Shown here: piece by piece, positions 16,168 through 24,399 of the stretch
How positions within the stretch are numbered: the stretch's first letter is position 1
Layout of the letters: each line of letters opens with the position of its first letter
Assembly: GCA_963808775.1 (NCBI GenBank)
Contig: CAWEGR010000005.1
Span: 372,001 to 436,000, forward strand
Length of the DNA stretch: 64,000 bases
Source of the DNA: JACVRW01 sp963808775
GTDB taxonomy: Bacteria > Actinomycetota > Thermoleophilia > Solirubrobacterales > Thermoleophilaceae
Direction of reading: 5' to 3'
Notes under the pieces: generated by a model
Databases searched by the model: none
What the model saw: the letters and a program-made list of their open reading frames with translations, nothing else
What the model was told of the DNA's origin: nothing
Translations under genes and position numbers: made by a program

Positions 16168-17340
16168 AGCCAGGCCGAGCCCAGCAGCGTGAGCGCGGCG
16201 AGGGCCGTCCCCACCCTCGGGGCGTGGCGCAGGCCCCAGGCGATCAGCGGGATCGCCAGCGGCAGCGCCGCCATCAGGTGGCGCGGCGGGAACCAGAAGC
16301 CGAACATCGTGGGGGCCAGGAAGGCGGCCACCGCAAGCTGCGCGCCGAGCGCGGCGGCGCACATGTCGGCGGTCAGCTGGGTCTCGCGCAGATCGGGCAC
16401 CGCGCGCACCAGGCGGTCGCGGTGGGTGCGCCACAGCCACCAGAGCCCCGCGAACGCGAGCGCGAAGACCGGGGCCCAGCGCAGCAATCCGTAGTTGCGG
16501 TCGATGAACAGCGCGACCAGCCGGTAGGAGCGCTCGAGGTAGCCGATCGGGAACGAGGCGTCGGTCGCGGTCTCACCCGCCACGTCCGCGGCGTAGGGCG
16601 TCGGCCCGCCGTAGAGCGCCTCGTTCACGCCGACGTAGAGCGCGGTGCTGAACAGCGACACCTCGACGGCCCCGACCGCCAGCGTCCGCCGGCGCGCCTG
16701 CCAGATGGCGAGCGCGGCCACGAACCCCGACCACGATCCCAGCCGGCACGAACTTCGTCCCGAGCCAGGGCAGCGTGCCGAGCAGGGCGAAGCAGCCGAA
16801 CGCCTCGGGGCGGCTGACGCGAGCATCCAGGCGGATCGCGAGGAGCGCGGCCCCCGCGATCACGGCGCCGGCCGTGAGCTCCGGGTAGACCGCGCTGCCG
16901 TAGGCGAGGAAGGGAGGGGAGAGACCCACGGCCGCCGCCGCGCCGAGGGCCCACGGGTCGGGCACCACCCGCAGGGCGAGGCGGTAGGCGAGGGCCACGG
17001 CGAGCGCGGCGAGCGCGGCGAGAAACAGCTCGACCCCCTTCGCCCCGCCGAGCGCGTAGGCGGGCGCGATCAGCAGCGGGAAGCCGACCCCGTGCGGCTC
17101 GTGCCAGCGCCCCTCCGTGGGGCGGCCGTGGCGGTCGAGCTCGTAGGGGTAGAAGTCGCCATAGGCGCGCGCGGCGAACTCGTCGCGCACGTCGACGTTG
17201 CCGTCGTCGATGAGCGACTCCGCCGCCAGCAGGTAGTGGGGCTCGTCGCCGCCGTAGTCGGACGCCCCGAACGCCGGCAGCCCGATCGTGGCCGCGTAGG
17301 CGGCGAACAGCAGCAGCCAGAGGACGAGCGTGCGCCGCAT
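15957..17340 (-). CDS. GT39-like membrane glycosyltransferase (single-base frame break)
   Basis: About 460 residues with some ten hydrophobic segments. The N-terminus MRRTLVLWLLLFAAYAATIG is followed by YGGDEPHYLLAAESL, the Asp/Glu motif of the first external loop in ArnT/PMT-type enzymes that use polyprenyl-phosphate sugars. An extra C in the run at 16725-16728 splits the gene: repair gives FVPAGIVVGFVAALAIWQAR and continues to RNYGLLRWAPVFALAFAGLW. It is paired head-on with the GT2 gene, fitting a two-step lipid-linked glycosylation pathway. Acceptor unknown. Confidence 0.8.
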
Positions 17341-17370
17341 CCGGCGCCGACCCTAGCCGCGGGCGCGGCC

Positions 17371-18504
17371 TCAGCAGCCGAGCGCGCGGGCGATCACCAT
17401 CTGCTGCACCTCGTCGGTGCCCTCGCCGATGGTGAGGATCTTGGCGTCCCGGTAGAAGCGGCAGACCGGGTACTCCTCGATGTAGCCGTAGCCGCCGTGG
17501 ATCTGCACGGCCTCCTCGCTCGCGCGCACGGCGAGCCGGCCGGTCTTCAGCTTCGCCTGCGCCGCGGTCAGCCCGAACGCCTTGCCGGCGTCCTTCTCGA
17601 GGGCGGCCTTGTAGGTGAGCAGGCGGGCGGCCTCGATCTCGGTCGACATGTCGGCGAGCTTGGCCTGGATCGCCTGGTACTTCGAGATCGTCTTGCCGAA
17701 CGCCACGCGCTCCTTCGCGTAGGCGAGCGCCTCGTCGAGCGCGCCCTGGGCGAGCCCGAGACCCATCGCGGCGACGCCGATGCGCCCGCCGTCGAGGGTC
17801 TGGAGGAACTGCTTGAAGCCCTGCCCGCGCGGCCCGAGCAGGTTGTCCTCCGGCACGCGGCAGTCCTCGAAGCTGAGCGGGCGCGTGTCGGAGGCGTTCC
17901 AGCCCATCTTGCGGTAGGGCTCGCCGATCTCGTAGCCGGGCGTCCCGTTCGGGACGAGGAGGTTGCTGACCTCGTCCTCGCCCGTCCGCGCGGTGATCGC
18001 GACCACCGCGCTGATGTCCGTGCCCGAGTTGGTGATGAACTGCTTCGCCCCGTTCACGACCCACTCGCCGTCCTCGAGGCTCGCGCGCGTGCGGGTGTTG
18101 CCGGCGTCGCTGCCGGCCTCCGGCTCCGTGAGCCCGAACGCGGCGAGCCGCTCGCCCGCGCAGAGCCGCGGCAGCCAGTCGGCCTTCTGCTCGTCCGAGC
18201 CGAACGCGTAGATCGGCCAGGTCCCGAGGCTCGTGTGAGCCGCCACGGTGATCGCGACGCTCGAATCCACCCGGGCGAGCTCCTCGATCGCCAGCGCGTA
18301 CGAGAGGTTGTCCGCGCCGCCGCCGCCGTGCTCCTCGGGGTAGGGGATCCCCATCAGGCCGAGCCCGCCGAGCTTCTTCACGATCTCGTACGGGAACGAC
18401 TTCGTCCGGTCGAGCTCCTCGGCGACCGGCCGCACCTCGCCGTCGGCGAACTCCCGGGCGAGATCCCGGACGGCCCGCTGCTCCTCTGTGAGCTCGAAGT
18501 TCAC
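17371..18504 (-). CDS. Acyl-CoA dehydrogenase
   Basis: 377 residues, intact. FAD/substrate signatures: AAFGLTEPEAGSDAGNTRTRA, FITNSGTDISAVVAIT, and the C-terminal YGYIEEYPVCRFYRDAKIL with the catalytic Glu in IGEGTDEVQQMVIAR. This matches the short/branched-chain acyl-CoA dehydrogenase family, which oxidises the alpha-beta bond of acyl-CoA and passes electrons to ETF, encoded at 43.5 kb. The chain-length preference cannot be read with certainty. The ATG start is typical (MNFELTEEQRAVRDLA). Confidence 0.93.
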   Translation of the reverse strand: MNFELTEEQRAVRDLAREFADGEVRPVAEELDRTKSFPYEIVKKLGGLGLMGIPYPEEHGGGGADNLSYALAIEELARVDSSVAITVAAHTSLGTWPIYAFGSDEQKADWLPRLCAGERLAAFGLTEPEAGSDAGNTRTRASLEDGEWVVNGAKQFITNSGTDISAVVAITARTGEDEVSNLLVPNGTPGYEIGEPYRKMGWNASDTRPLSFEDCRVPEDNLLGPRGQGFKQFLQTLDGGRIGVAAMGLGLAQGALDEALAYAKERVAFGKTISKYQAIQAKLADMSTEIEAARLLTYKAALEKDAGKAFGLTAAQAKLKTGRLAVRASEEAVQIHGGYGYIEEYPVCRFYRDAKILTIGEGTDEVQQMVIARALGC

Positions 18505-18542
18505 GCGGCGGCGACTTTAGCCAGGGAGGGGGGCGATCCGGT

Positions 18543-18589
18543 CGGTGTCAGGACTTTTGGTTGTTATGGCACCAAAAGTCCTGACACCG
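18543..18589. repeat. Perfect 19-bp hairpin containing a start codon in its loop
   Basis: Left arm 18543-18561, right arm 18571-18589, a perfect inverted repeat with a 9-base loop that contains the ATG (18566) of the DUF559 gene. The arms include GTCAGGACTTTTGG. The right arm and the following bases (GTCCTGAC, then CCGGACACCG) recur in opposite orientation near 30095-30116, so this looks like one copy of a dispersed palindromic element. Confidence 0.85.
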
Positions 18590-19470
18590 GACACCGCGAT
18601 AGCCGGTCTCGCCGAAAGGCAGCACCGAGTGGTCGGCCGGCCGCAGCTGCTGGCCGCGGGGATCGGCCCCGGCGCGATTCGGCACCGGGTCGAGACGGGG
18701 CGGCTGTTTCCTCGCTTTCCGGGCGTCTACGCGGTCGGAACGGCCCACCTCGACGCGCTTGGGTGTGCCCTTGCCGCTGTCCTTGCGTGCGGAGAAGGAG
18801 CCGTGCTGGGCCATCGATCAGCGGCTGTTCTGTGGCGGCTTAGGCCTCCACGGGCAGGACCGTGCGAGGTGCTGGTTCCGGGCCGGAGCCCCGTGAGGCG
18901 CCGGGGCATCCTGGTGCGATCCACCCGCTCCCTCCCCCGAACCGAGCGCACCACCCGCCTCCGCGTCCCCAGCACGACCGTCGAGCGCACCCTCGTCGAC
19001 CTCGCCGCCACCCACCCGGGGGAGCTCGAGCGCGCCGTGGAGCAGGCCTTCGTCCTGAAGCTGCTCGGCCCAACCCGCATGGCGGAGGCCCTCGGCAACG
19101 CGAGCGGCCGCAGGGGCACGCGAACCCTGCGCCGCCTGTTGGCAGGCCTCCTGCCCCAGCTGCCGTTCACACGCAGCGAACTGGAACGCCTCTTCCTGAA
19201 GCTGATCGCAAGGAACGGCCTGCCGGAGCCGATCGTGAACCGCCACGCCGAGGCCCACCGAGTCGACTTCCACTGGCCCGCTCACAACCTGATCGTCGAG
19301 ACGGACGGACGCGGTAGCCACGACAACCCCTACGCCTTCGAGCGCGACCGGGAGCGGGACCTCGACCTCGAGCTCGCCGGCATCCACGTGATCCGGCTCA
19401 CCTGGCGCCAGATCAGCGAGCAGCCCGACCGGTCGCGGCGCTCCTGCGCGCCCGCCTCGCGGCGGCGTAG
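18566..19470 (+). CDS. AbiEi-type winged-helix plus DUF559 nuclease-like protein (frame break near the end)
   Basis: About 301 residues. The N-terminal AERQHRVVGRPQLLAAGIGP unit is the winged helix of AbiEi-type antitoxin/transcription proteins. The C-terminal half (NGLPEPIVNRHAEAHRVDFH, then LIVETDGRGSHDNPYAFERD and RLTWRQI) is DUF559, a Vsr-like PD-(D/E)XK fold with Asp and ExD residues in place. One base is missing near 19430: repair gives DRVAALLRARLAAA and the TAG at 19468. Its first codons lie inside a perfect hairpin, so initiation may be controlled by RNA or DNA structure. No cognate toxin is adjacent. The role is unknown. Confidence 0.75.
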
Positions 19471-19473
19471 CAT
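19468..19473 (+). promoter_or_regulatory. -10 box TAGCAT overlapping the DUF559 stop codon
   Basis: TAGCAT begins with the (frame-repaired) TAG stop of the preceding gene and lies nine bases before the ATG at 19483. Confidence 0.45.
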
Positions 19474-19482
19474 CGGGCCTGC

Positions 19483-20773
19483 ATGCTCTTGTTCCTCGCC
19501 GATCTCGTGCTCGCCCAGGCCGGCAGCGGCTCGTCGGGCTTCGGCGGCGGGGGCGGCGGGTTCTCGGGCGGCGGCGGCTCCAGTTTCGGCGGCGGCAGCG
19601 GCGGCGGGGAGGGCGGCGCGTTGGCGGTGGCCTTCATCTTCGGAATCGCCGGGCTCATGCTGATCGCCCTCTTCATCAACACGCGCCGTTACCTCAAGAA
19701 GATCCGCGAGCGCGACGCGCGCGTGCGGGCGGCGTCGGCCGAGGCTGCCGAGGACGACGCGTACTTCGACGACGACTATCTCGTCCCGTACGCGCGCAGC
19801 CTCTTCCTCGAGGCCCAGTCCGCCTGGGACGCGCGCGACCGCAACCGGCTCGCGGCCGTGGTGGGGGAGGACCTGATGGTCGAGTGGGTGCGCCGCCTCG
19901 ACGACTTCGACCGGAAGGGCTGGCACAACCGCGTCGAGGTCCTCGAGGAGCCCGAGATCCGCTACGTCGGCCTCGTCAACCGCGAGGACGACACCGAGGA
20001 CCGCGCCGTCTTCCGCATCGACGCCAAGCTGCGCGCCTTCGTGCTCGACTCGCACGGGAACAAGATCAAGCGCAAGGAGGCCCCGACCGAGAACATGGGC
20101 CTCGTCGAGTATTGGACGCTCGCGCGCCGCGGCGAGCACTGGATCGTCGCCTCGATCGAGCAGCGGACCGAGGGCGACCACCACCTCGACGCGGAGATCG
20201 TGGCCTCGCCCTGGTCCGATACGACCCGCCTCGAGGACGAGTCGCTGACCGAGCTCGCGGTGGCGGACGGCCTGCCGCCCGGGTTCACCACGGCGGACCT
20301 GGCCGAGCTCGAGTTCACCGGGCGACGCTCGCGAGCGCGCGCTCGACCTCTCGCTCGCGGACGCCCGCTTCGGACCCGACGTGCTCGAGGCGGCCGCGCG
20401 GCGCGCGGTGTCCGCCTGGGTCGAGGCGGTGGACGGTGCCGACGATGCCCTGCTGGCCGTGGCCGCGCCCGAGGCGGTGGCCGGGCTGCTGTACGGCGGC
20501 GACAGCTCGCGCCGGACGCGCCTCGTGGTGCGCGGCGCGAGCGTCAAGCGGATCGAGATCGCGGCCGTGCAGGTCGAGACCGTGCCCGCGACGATGACGA
20601 TCCTCGTCGAGCTCGGCGGCCGCCGCTACGTCGAGGACCGCGACACGGCGGCCGTCCTGAGCGGGTCGAAGGACTCCGCCACGACCTTCACGGACACGTG
20701 GACGCTGGCGCTCGACGGCCCGCCGGAGTCCCCCTGGCGCCTCGTCTCGACCGCGGCGTCCGCGCCCGCCTAG
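19483..20773 (+). CDS. Tim44-like domain membrane protein (single-base frame break)
   Basis: About 429 residues. A short hydrophobic start and a Gly/Ser-rich stretch (FGGGGGGFSGGGGSSFGGG) precede one membrane helix (VAFIFGIAGLMLIALFINTR) and a Tim44-like domain with LARRGEHWIVASIEQRTEG. An extra G at 20320-20322 breaks the frame; repair gives FTGDARERALDLSLADARFG and continues to VSTAASAPA. Such proteins are common in Actinobacteria, and their role in membrane quality control or transport is not established. The stop shares four bases with the convergent peptidase gene. Confidence 0.78.
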
Positions 20774-21339
20774 GAGGAGCCCGGCACGACCCTGTGCAGG
20801 CGGCGGCCCATCGCCGCGCCCGACGCCCCGAACATCTCGCAAAGCCTGGGGAAGAGGTCGGGCTTCCCGCGCAGGCGCTCGTAATGGCGGCGCACCAGGT
20901 GGTCGGGCATCAAGAGCGCGGCGGCGAACTCGTCCGCCTCGGCCTCCGCGGGCGGGCGCGCCGGCCGGGGAGCGTCCTCGCCCTCGGGCGGGTCGATGGC
21001 GTGCCGGCGGCACCAGACCGCGCCGTCCGTGCGATGCAGGCACCAGTGACCGAGCTCGTGCGAGATCGTGAAGCGCCGCCGCCCCGGCCACTGCTGCGAC
21101 TCGTGCCCGTTGACCCAGATCTCGCCGACGGACGGCAGGAGCAGCCCGGACAGGCCCTTCGTGTCCTCGAGCACCGGCACGCCCGGCGCGGCGCGCAGGT
21201 CGTCCACGTCGCGGACGTGGAGCCCGAAGCAGGAGTCGGCGATGTCCTCGACCGGCACGGGCAGGGTCTCGCCGCTCCAGAGCCAGTCCGGAACCCCGGC
21301 GAGCACCGCCTCGGCACGGGTCTCGATCGCGGAGGGCAT
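20770..21339 (-). CDS. ImmA/IrrE-family metallo-endopeptidase
   Basis: 189 residues. The zinc motif HELGH (94-98, within FTISHELGHWCLH) and the downstream EAEADEFAAALLMP Glu helix are the family signature. Known members (ImmA, IrrE/PprI) cut XRE-type repressors to switch on stress or mobile-element genes. Here it is the last gene of a minus-strand set with a sigma factor (22241), a 213-residue regulator-like protein (21603) and a 71-residue protein (21363). Cleavage of the 213-residue protein is a reasonable inference, not shown. Confidence 0.88.
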   Translation of the reverse strand: MPSAIETRAEAVLAGVPDWLWSGETLPVPVEDIADSCFGLHVRDVDDLRAAPGVPVLEDTKGLSGLLLPSVGEIWVNGHESQQWPGRRRFTISHELGHWCLHRTDGAVWCRRHAIDPPEGEDAPRPARPPAEAEADEFAAALLMPDHLVRRHYERLRGKPDLFPRLCEMFGASGAAMGRRLHRVVPGSS

Positions 21340-21362
21340 GCCGCCTCGATCCTACGCCCGGC

Positions 21363-21578
21363 TCAGAGCAGGACCGAGCCGAGCCGCCGCAGCACGGCGT
21401 CGAGGGCGCGCGCGCCGGCCCGCGACCAGCGCGCGGGCCCGCGCGGGAGCTCCTGCAGCTCGCGGTCCGCGCGCTCGCGCAACGCCGGATCCGCGCGCAG
21501 CGCCCGTGCGAGCGCCGTGGACAGTGAACGGTTGCCGGAGCGCAGGGCGAACCGGTAGAGGTCGATCGGGTCATGCAT
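21363..21578 (-). CDS. Small Arg-rich hypothetical protein
   Basis: 71 residues (MHDPIDLYRFALRSGNRSLS...), predicted helical, basic, no membrane segment and no family I recognise. It lies 23 bases upstream of the peptidase and 24 bases downstream of the 213-residue gene on the same strand, so it is probably a member of the sigma factor/peptidase operon. The ATG at 21578 fits the gap. Confidence 0.6.
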   Translation of the reverse strand: MHDPIDLYRFALRSGNRSLSTALARALRADPALRERADRELQELPRGPARWSRAGARALDAVLRRLGSVLL

Positions 21579-21602
21579 GGGAATGAGGTCGGCCCGCGCG
21601 GG

Positions 21603-22244
21603 TCAGGCTGACGGCGGCTCGCCGCGGAAGAGGCGGTCGACCTCGTCCCATTCCTGCGGGCCGGCCGGCGCCGGCGCCTCGGAGGCGGGCGGCGCGGCCA
21701 CCGTGTCGAGCATGTGGCTGCGCGCGAACACGGCCCCGGCGTCCGTTCGCGGCGGCCCCGGTTGCGGCATCTGACCCGCCTTGCGCAGGGCGTCGGCGCT
21801 CCAGCCGACGATCTTTCCGAGCGCGTCGAGGACGGTGTCAGACACGCCCGGCTCGGGCAGCAGGCCCTGCTCCATCTGGTGGTAATAGAGCTCGACCTTG
21901 TCCTGGCGCGACTCCGCGCCGAGCCGCGCGGCCAGCTCGGCCACGAGGTCGGAGCGCCTGATGCGCGCCTGGTTGCGAAGGCGCGGCAGCACCGCGGGCC
22001 ACATCCCGCCCGCGCCCGCCAGCGCGTTGAAGGTCCCCTCGGCCGCGACGGACGCCGGTCCCGTCCGGAACGCCTCGGCGTCGAATGCCCGCCGCGGCGC
22101 CGCCTCGAGGTACGCGTCGATCAGGCCCGCGAGCAGCTCGCGATCCCTGCCCTCGACGCGCTCGAGATAGGGCCGCGGGTCCGCGTTCGAGCCCGCGCCG
22201 TGAGCCGCCTTGTACTCGGAGAGCAGCCGGTCGACTTCGCTCAT
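21603..22244 (-). CDS. Putative regulator of the sigma factor/ImmA operon (XRE-like central region)
   Basis: 213 residues. The N-terminal part has DPRPYLERVEGRDRELLAGL. The middle (RRSDLVAELAARLGAESRQD, then KVELYYHQMEQGLLPEPGVS) looks like an XRE-type helix-turn-helix, with the ending acidic and Pro/Ala-rich. Its ATG overlaps the sigma factor stop by four bases, which argues for coupled synthesis. By analogy to DdrO and ImmR it may be the target of the ImmA/IrrE peptidase, or an anti-sigma partner. No zinc anti-sigma motif is visible. The family assignment is tentative. Confidence 0.6.
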   Translation of the reverse strand: MSEVDRLLSEYKAAHGAGSNADPRPYLERVEGRDRELLAGLIDAYLEAAPRRAFDAEAFRTGPASVAAEGTFNALAGAGGMWPAVLPRLRNQARIRRSDLVAELAARLGAESRQDKVELYYHQMEQGLLPEPGVSDTVLDALGKIVGWSADALRKAGQMPQPGPPRTDAGAVFARSHMLDTVAAPPASEAPAPAGPQEWDEVDRLFRGEPPSA

Positions 22245-22855
22245 AGGAGCTCCTTCACCCGTGCCTGGAAGCGCGACGCGATCTGATGAACGTTCGCCTC
22301 TGTCATGCCGTCGCCCACCAGCGCTGCGGTCTCCGCCGCCGTGTGCGCGCCGAAAACGTAGCTGTCGACGACGAGCCGGTGGCGCGCGTCCTCCAGCTCG
22401 GCGTACGCGCGGTTGACGCACTCGCGCGCGTGCATCGCGTCGCCCTCGAACTCGACGCTCGGCTCCTTGCCCCAGGTGTCCTCGTCACCCGCGTGCTCGC
22501 TCGGCAGCTTGTCGGTCTTCGGCCGGCGCCGCTTCGCCTCCCAGTAGTCCGCCACCCGCCTGCTGAGGATCGTGTGCAGCCAGCTCTTGAACTCGCCGAC
22601 CGAGCTGCCGTCGAACGCGGACACGAGCGCGCTCGCGATCGCCTCGCCGGCCACGTCCTCGGCGTCCTGGGGGCTCGGCAGCTTGAGCAGGGCGCGGTTG
22701 ACGAGCGTGTCGTGGTAGCCGAACACGAGGATGCCGACGGCGGGCTTCATCGCGTCATGCCGACCCGCCGCGCGGGCGTCGCGGATGTAGCGGACGAGCG
22801 CCTCGTCGTCGAGGTCGCTGAGTACATGCTCGGGAAGCGCTTCGAAGGCGGTCAA
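22241..22855 (-). CDS. ECF-like sigma-70 family RNA polymerase sigma factor
   Basis: 204 residues. Region 2 is seen at DAEDVAGEAIASALVSAF and FKSWLHTILSRRVADYWEAK, and region 4 at LVGDGMTEANVHQIASRFQA. The N-terminus is longer than a minimal ECF sigma factor. The start appears to be TTG at 22855, as no closer ATG or GTG keeps region 2. It heads a four-gene minus-strand operon ending in an ImmA/IrrE peptidase. Promoters it recognises cannot be read from the protein, and an autoregulatory site is not obvious. Confidence 0.85.
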   Translation of the reverse strand: MTAFEALPEHVLSDLDDEALVRYIRDARAAGRHDAMKPAVGILVFGYHDTLVNRALLKLPSPQDAEDVAGEAIASALVSAFDGSSVGEFKSWLHTILSRRVADYWEAKRRRPKTDKLPSEHAGDEDTWGKEPSVEFEGDAMHARECVNRAYAELEDARHRLVVDSYVFGAHTAAETAALVGDGMTEANVHQIASRFQARVKELL

Positions 22856-22938
22856 CGAAGGTGGAGTCGGCCGGGCGGGGCGGACTCTGACAGGCGACTC
22901 GGCGTCAGGTGAAGGTCGCCCCGGACGACCCTCCCGCC

Positions 22939-23820
22939 ATGACCACCGTCACGAGCACCCACACGCTCGGCGAGCCGCAGGTCGCGGGGCCGCTCGCCGT
23001 GTTCCCCGTCCACGGACCCGAGCCGCGACTCCACTACCGCACCCTCGCCGAGGCGATCGAGCTGGGAGCGCTGGCCCGCGAGCGCGACGAGGGCGCGAGC
23101 GTGCGCTCGCTGGTGGTCGAGAACCCGACCGACCTGCCGCTGCTCGTGCTCGAGGGCGAGGAGGTGCTCGGCGCCCAGCAGAACCGGACCTTCGACGAGT
23201 CCGCGCTGATCGCCGCCGGCGAGAGCGCCGTGCTCGCCGTGAGCTGCGTCGAGGCCGGGCGCTGGGACGGGCGCCGCCATGCGGAGCGCATGCGGCCCTC
23301 GCCGCAGGCGGCCGACCCCGCCCTGCGCCGTGTCAAGCGGCTGAGCGCCGCGGCGACCGGCCTGGCGGACCAGCACGAGGTCTGGAACGAGGTCGAGGAG
23401 CGGCTGCAGCGCCACTCGGTGCGCTCGCGGAGCGCTGCCATGAGCGACGTCTACGACGGGCGCCGCGGCGAGCTGTCGGAGCTCAGCGGGGCGGTCGTCC
23501 ATCGCGAGGGCCAGACCGGCGCCCTGGCGCTGGTGGCGGGCCGGCCGGCGGCGCTCGACCTCGTGAGCCGCCCGGACGCCTTCGCGTCCCTTCTGCCGCG
23601 TCTCTGTCAGGGCTACGCGCTCAGCGCTCTCGGCGCGCCCGCCGCCGAGGCGGATCCGAACGCGGCCGCCGCCTTCCTCTCCGCCGCCCTCGGGCCGTCG
23701 CGCGTCGCGCGGCCTGGCACGGGCATGGGGCGCAGCGTCGGCGTGGCGGCCGCAGGCCTCGTGGGCGCCGGAGTCGAGCACGACGGCGAGCTGATCGCTC
23801 TCTGCGCATACCCCGCGTGA
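22939..23820 (+). CDS. ARPP-1 family domain protein
   Basis: 293 residues, one globular domain without signal peptide or membrane segment. LVVENPTDLPLLVLEGEEVL, GAQQNRTFDESALIAAGESA and VSCVEAGRWDGRR are typical of the ARPP-1 (ARG and Rhodanese-Phosphatase-superfamily-associated protein) domain. Its biochemical role is unknown; the name comes from association with ADP-ribosylglycohydrolase-type genes. Divergent from the sigma factor operon across 83 bases. Confidence 0.7.
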   Translation: MTTVTSTHTLGEPQVAGPLAVFPVHGPEPRLHYRTLAEAIELGALARERDEGASVRSLVVENPTDLPLLVLEGEEVLGAQQNRTFDESALIAAGESAVLAVSCVEAGRWDGRRHAERMRPSPQAADPALRRVKRLSAAATGLADQHEVWNEVEERLQRHSVRSRSAAMSDVYDGRRGELSELSGAVVHREGQTGALALVAGRPAALDLVSRPDAFASLLPRLCQGYALSALGAPAAEADPNAAAAFLSAALGPSRVARPGTGMGRSVGVAAAGLVGAGVEHDGELIALCAYPA

Positions 23821-23853
23821 GCTTCCGTCCGGCGCCGAAGGCAGGCTCGCCGC

Positions 23854-24351
23854 GTGGCCGAGATCCAGGTGCACTCGAACGTCCCGTCGGCGCGCTTCGT
23901 GCTGCCGTCCGACCGCCAGTACCTGCCCCACCGGCACGTATGGGCGCGGCTCGAGGACGGGATCGCGTCGGTCGGCATATCCGCCGCGCTCGGGGAGATG
24001 CTCTGGTTCGCCCCGGAGGTCGAGTTCTGGGCGGTCGGCGAGGTCGGCGTGGGGGACACCCTGGCGACGGTGCAGGGGCGATCGGGCCGCACCGTCGCGA
24101 TCGTCGCGCCGGTGGCGGGCAGCATCGCGGGGTTGAACGAGCTGCTGTCGCGGGCGCCGCACGCGTTGCTCGCCCAGCCCTACGGCGGCGGCTGGGTGGC
24201 GCGCATCGCGCCCGCATGCTGGGAGCGCGACCGCTGCGAGCTGGTCGGCGCGCGCGAGTACCGGCGCCGCCTCGACGAACAGCTTCCGCTCGGCCGCGAG
24301 TTCTGCTTCGGCGGCGCGCTGCTGCCGTCGCCGCTCGCCGCGACCGGCTAA
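23854..24351 (+). CDS. GcvH-like protein without any lysine
   Basis: 165 residues. The fold of glycine-cleavage H protein is recognisable: WARLEDGIASVGISAALGEM at the start, EVGVGDTLATVQGRSGRTVA in the swinging-arm hairpin, then APVAGSIAGLNELL and PYGGGWVARIAP. In real GcvH the hairpin carries ESVKA with the lipoylated Lys. Here it reads QGRSGRTVAIVAP, and I find no lysine anywhere in the protein, so it cannot be lipoylated. There is no glycine decarboxylase nearby. A binding or regulatory role is possible. GTG start. Confidence 0.7.
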   Translation: MAEIQVHSNVPSARFVLPSDRQYLPHRHVWARLEDGIASVGISAALGEMLWFAPEVEFWAVGEVGVGDTLATVQGRSGRTVAIVAPVAGSIAGLNELLSRAPHALLAQPYGGGWVARIAPACWERDRCELVGAREYRRRLDEQLPLGREFCFGGALLPSPLAATG

Positions 24352-24381
24352 TTACAACAATCTCTACCAACTTTATAGAGA
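24352..24381 (+). promoter_or_regulatory. AT-rich promoter with inverted repeat before the amidohydrolase gene
   Basis: TTACAA (24352-24357) and TATAGA (24374-24379) are separated by 16 bases, a good -35/-10 pair in the most AT-rich patch of the window. TCTCTA (24361-24366) and TAGAGA (24376-24381) form an inverted repeat covering the spacer and -10, a plausible operator. Confidence 0.55.
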
Positions 24382-24399
24382 ACTGATAACGTCGCCTCC

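Noticed and set aside
18543..18589. Transcription terminator of the acyl-CoA dehydrogenase or similar
   Set aside because: The dehydrogenase is transcribed away from it, and the hairpin covers the start codon of the following gene.
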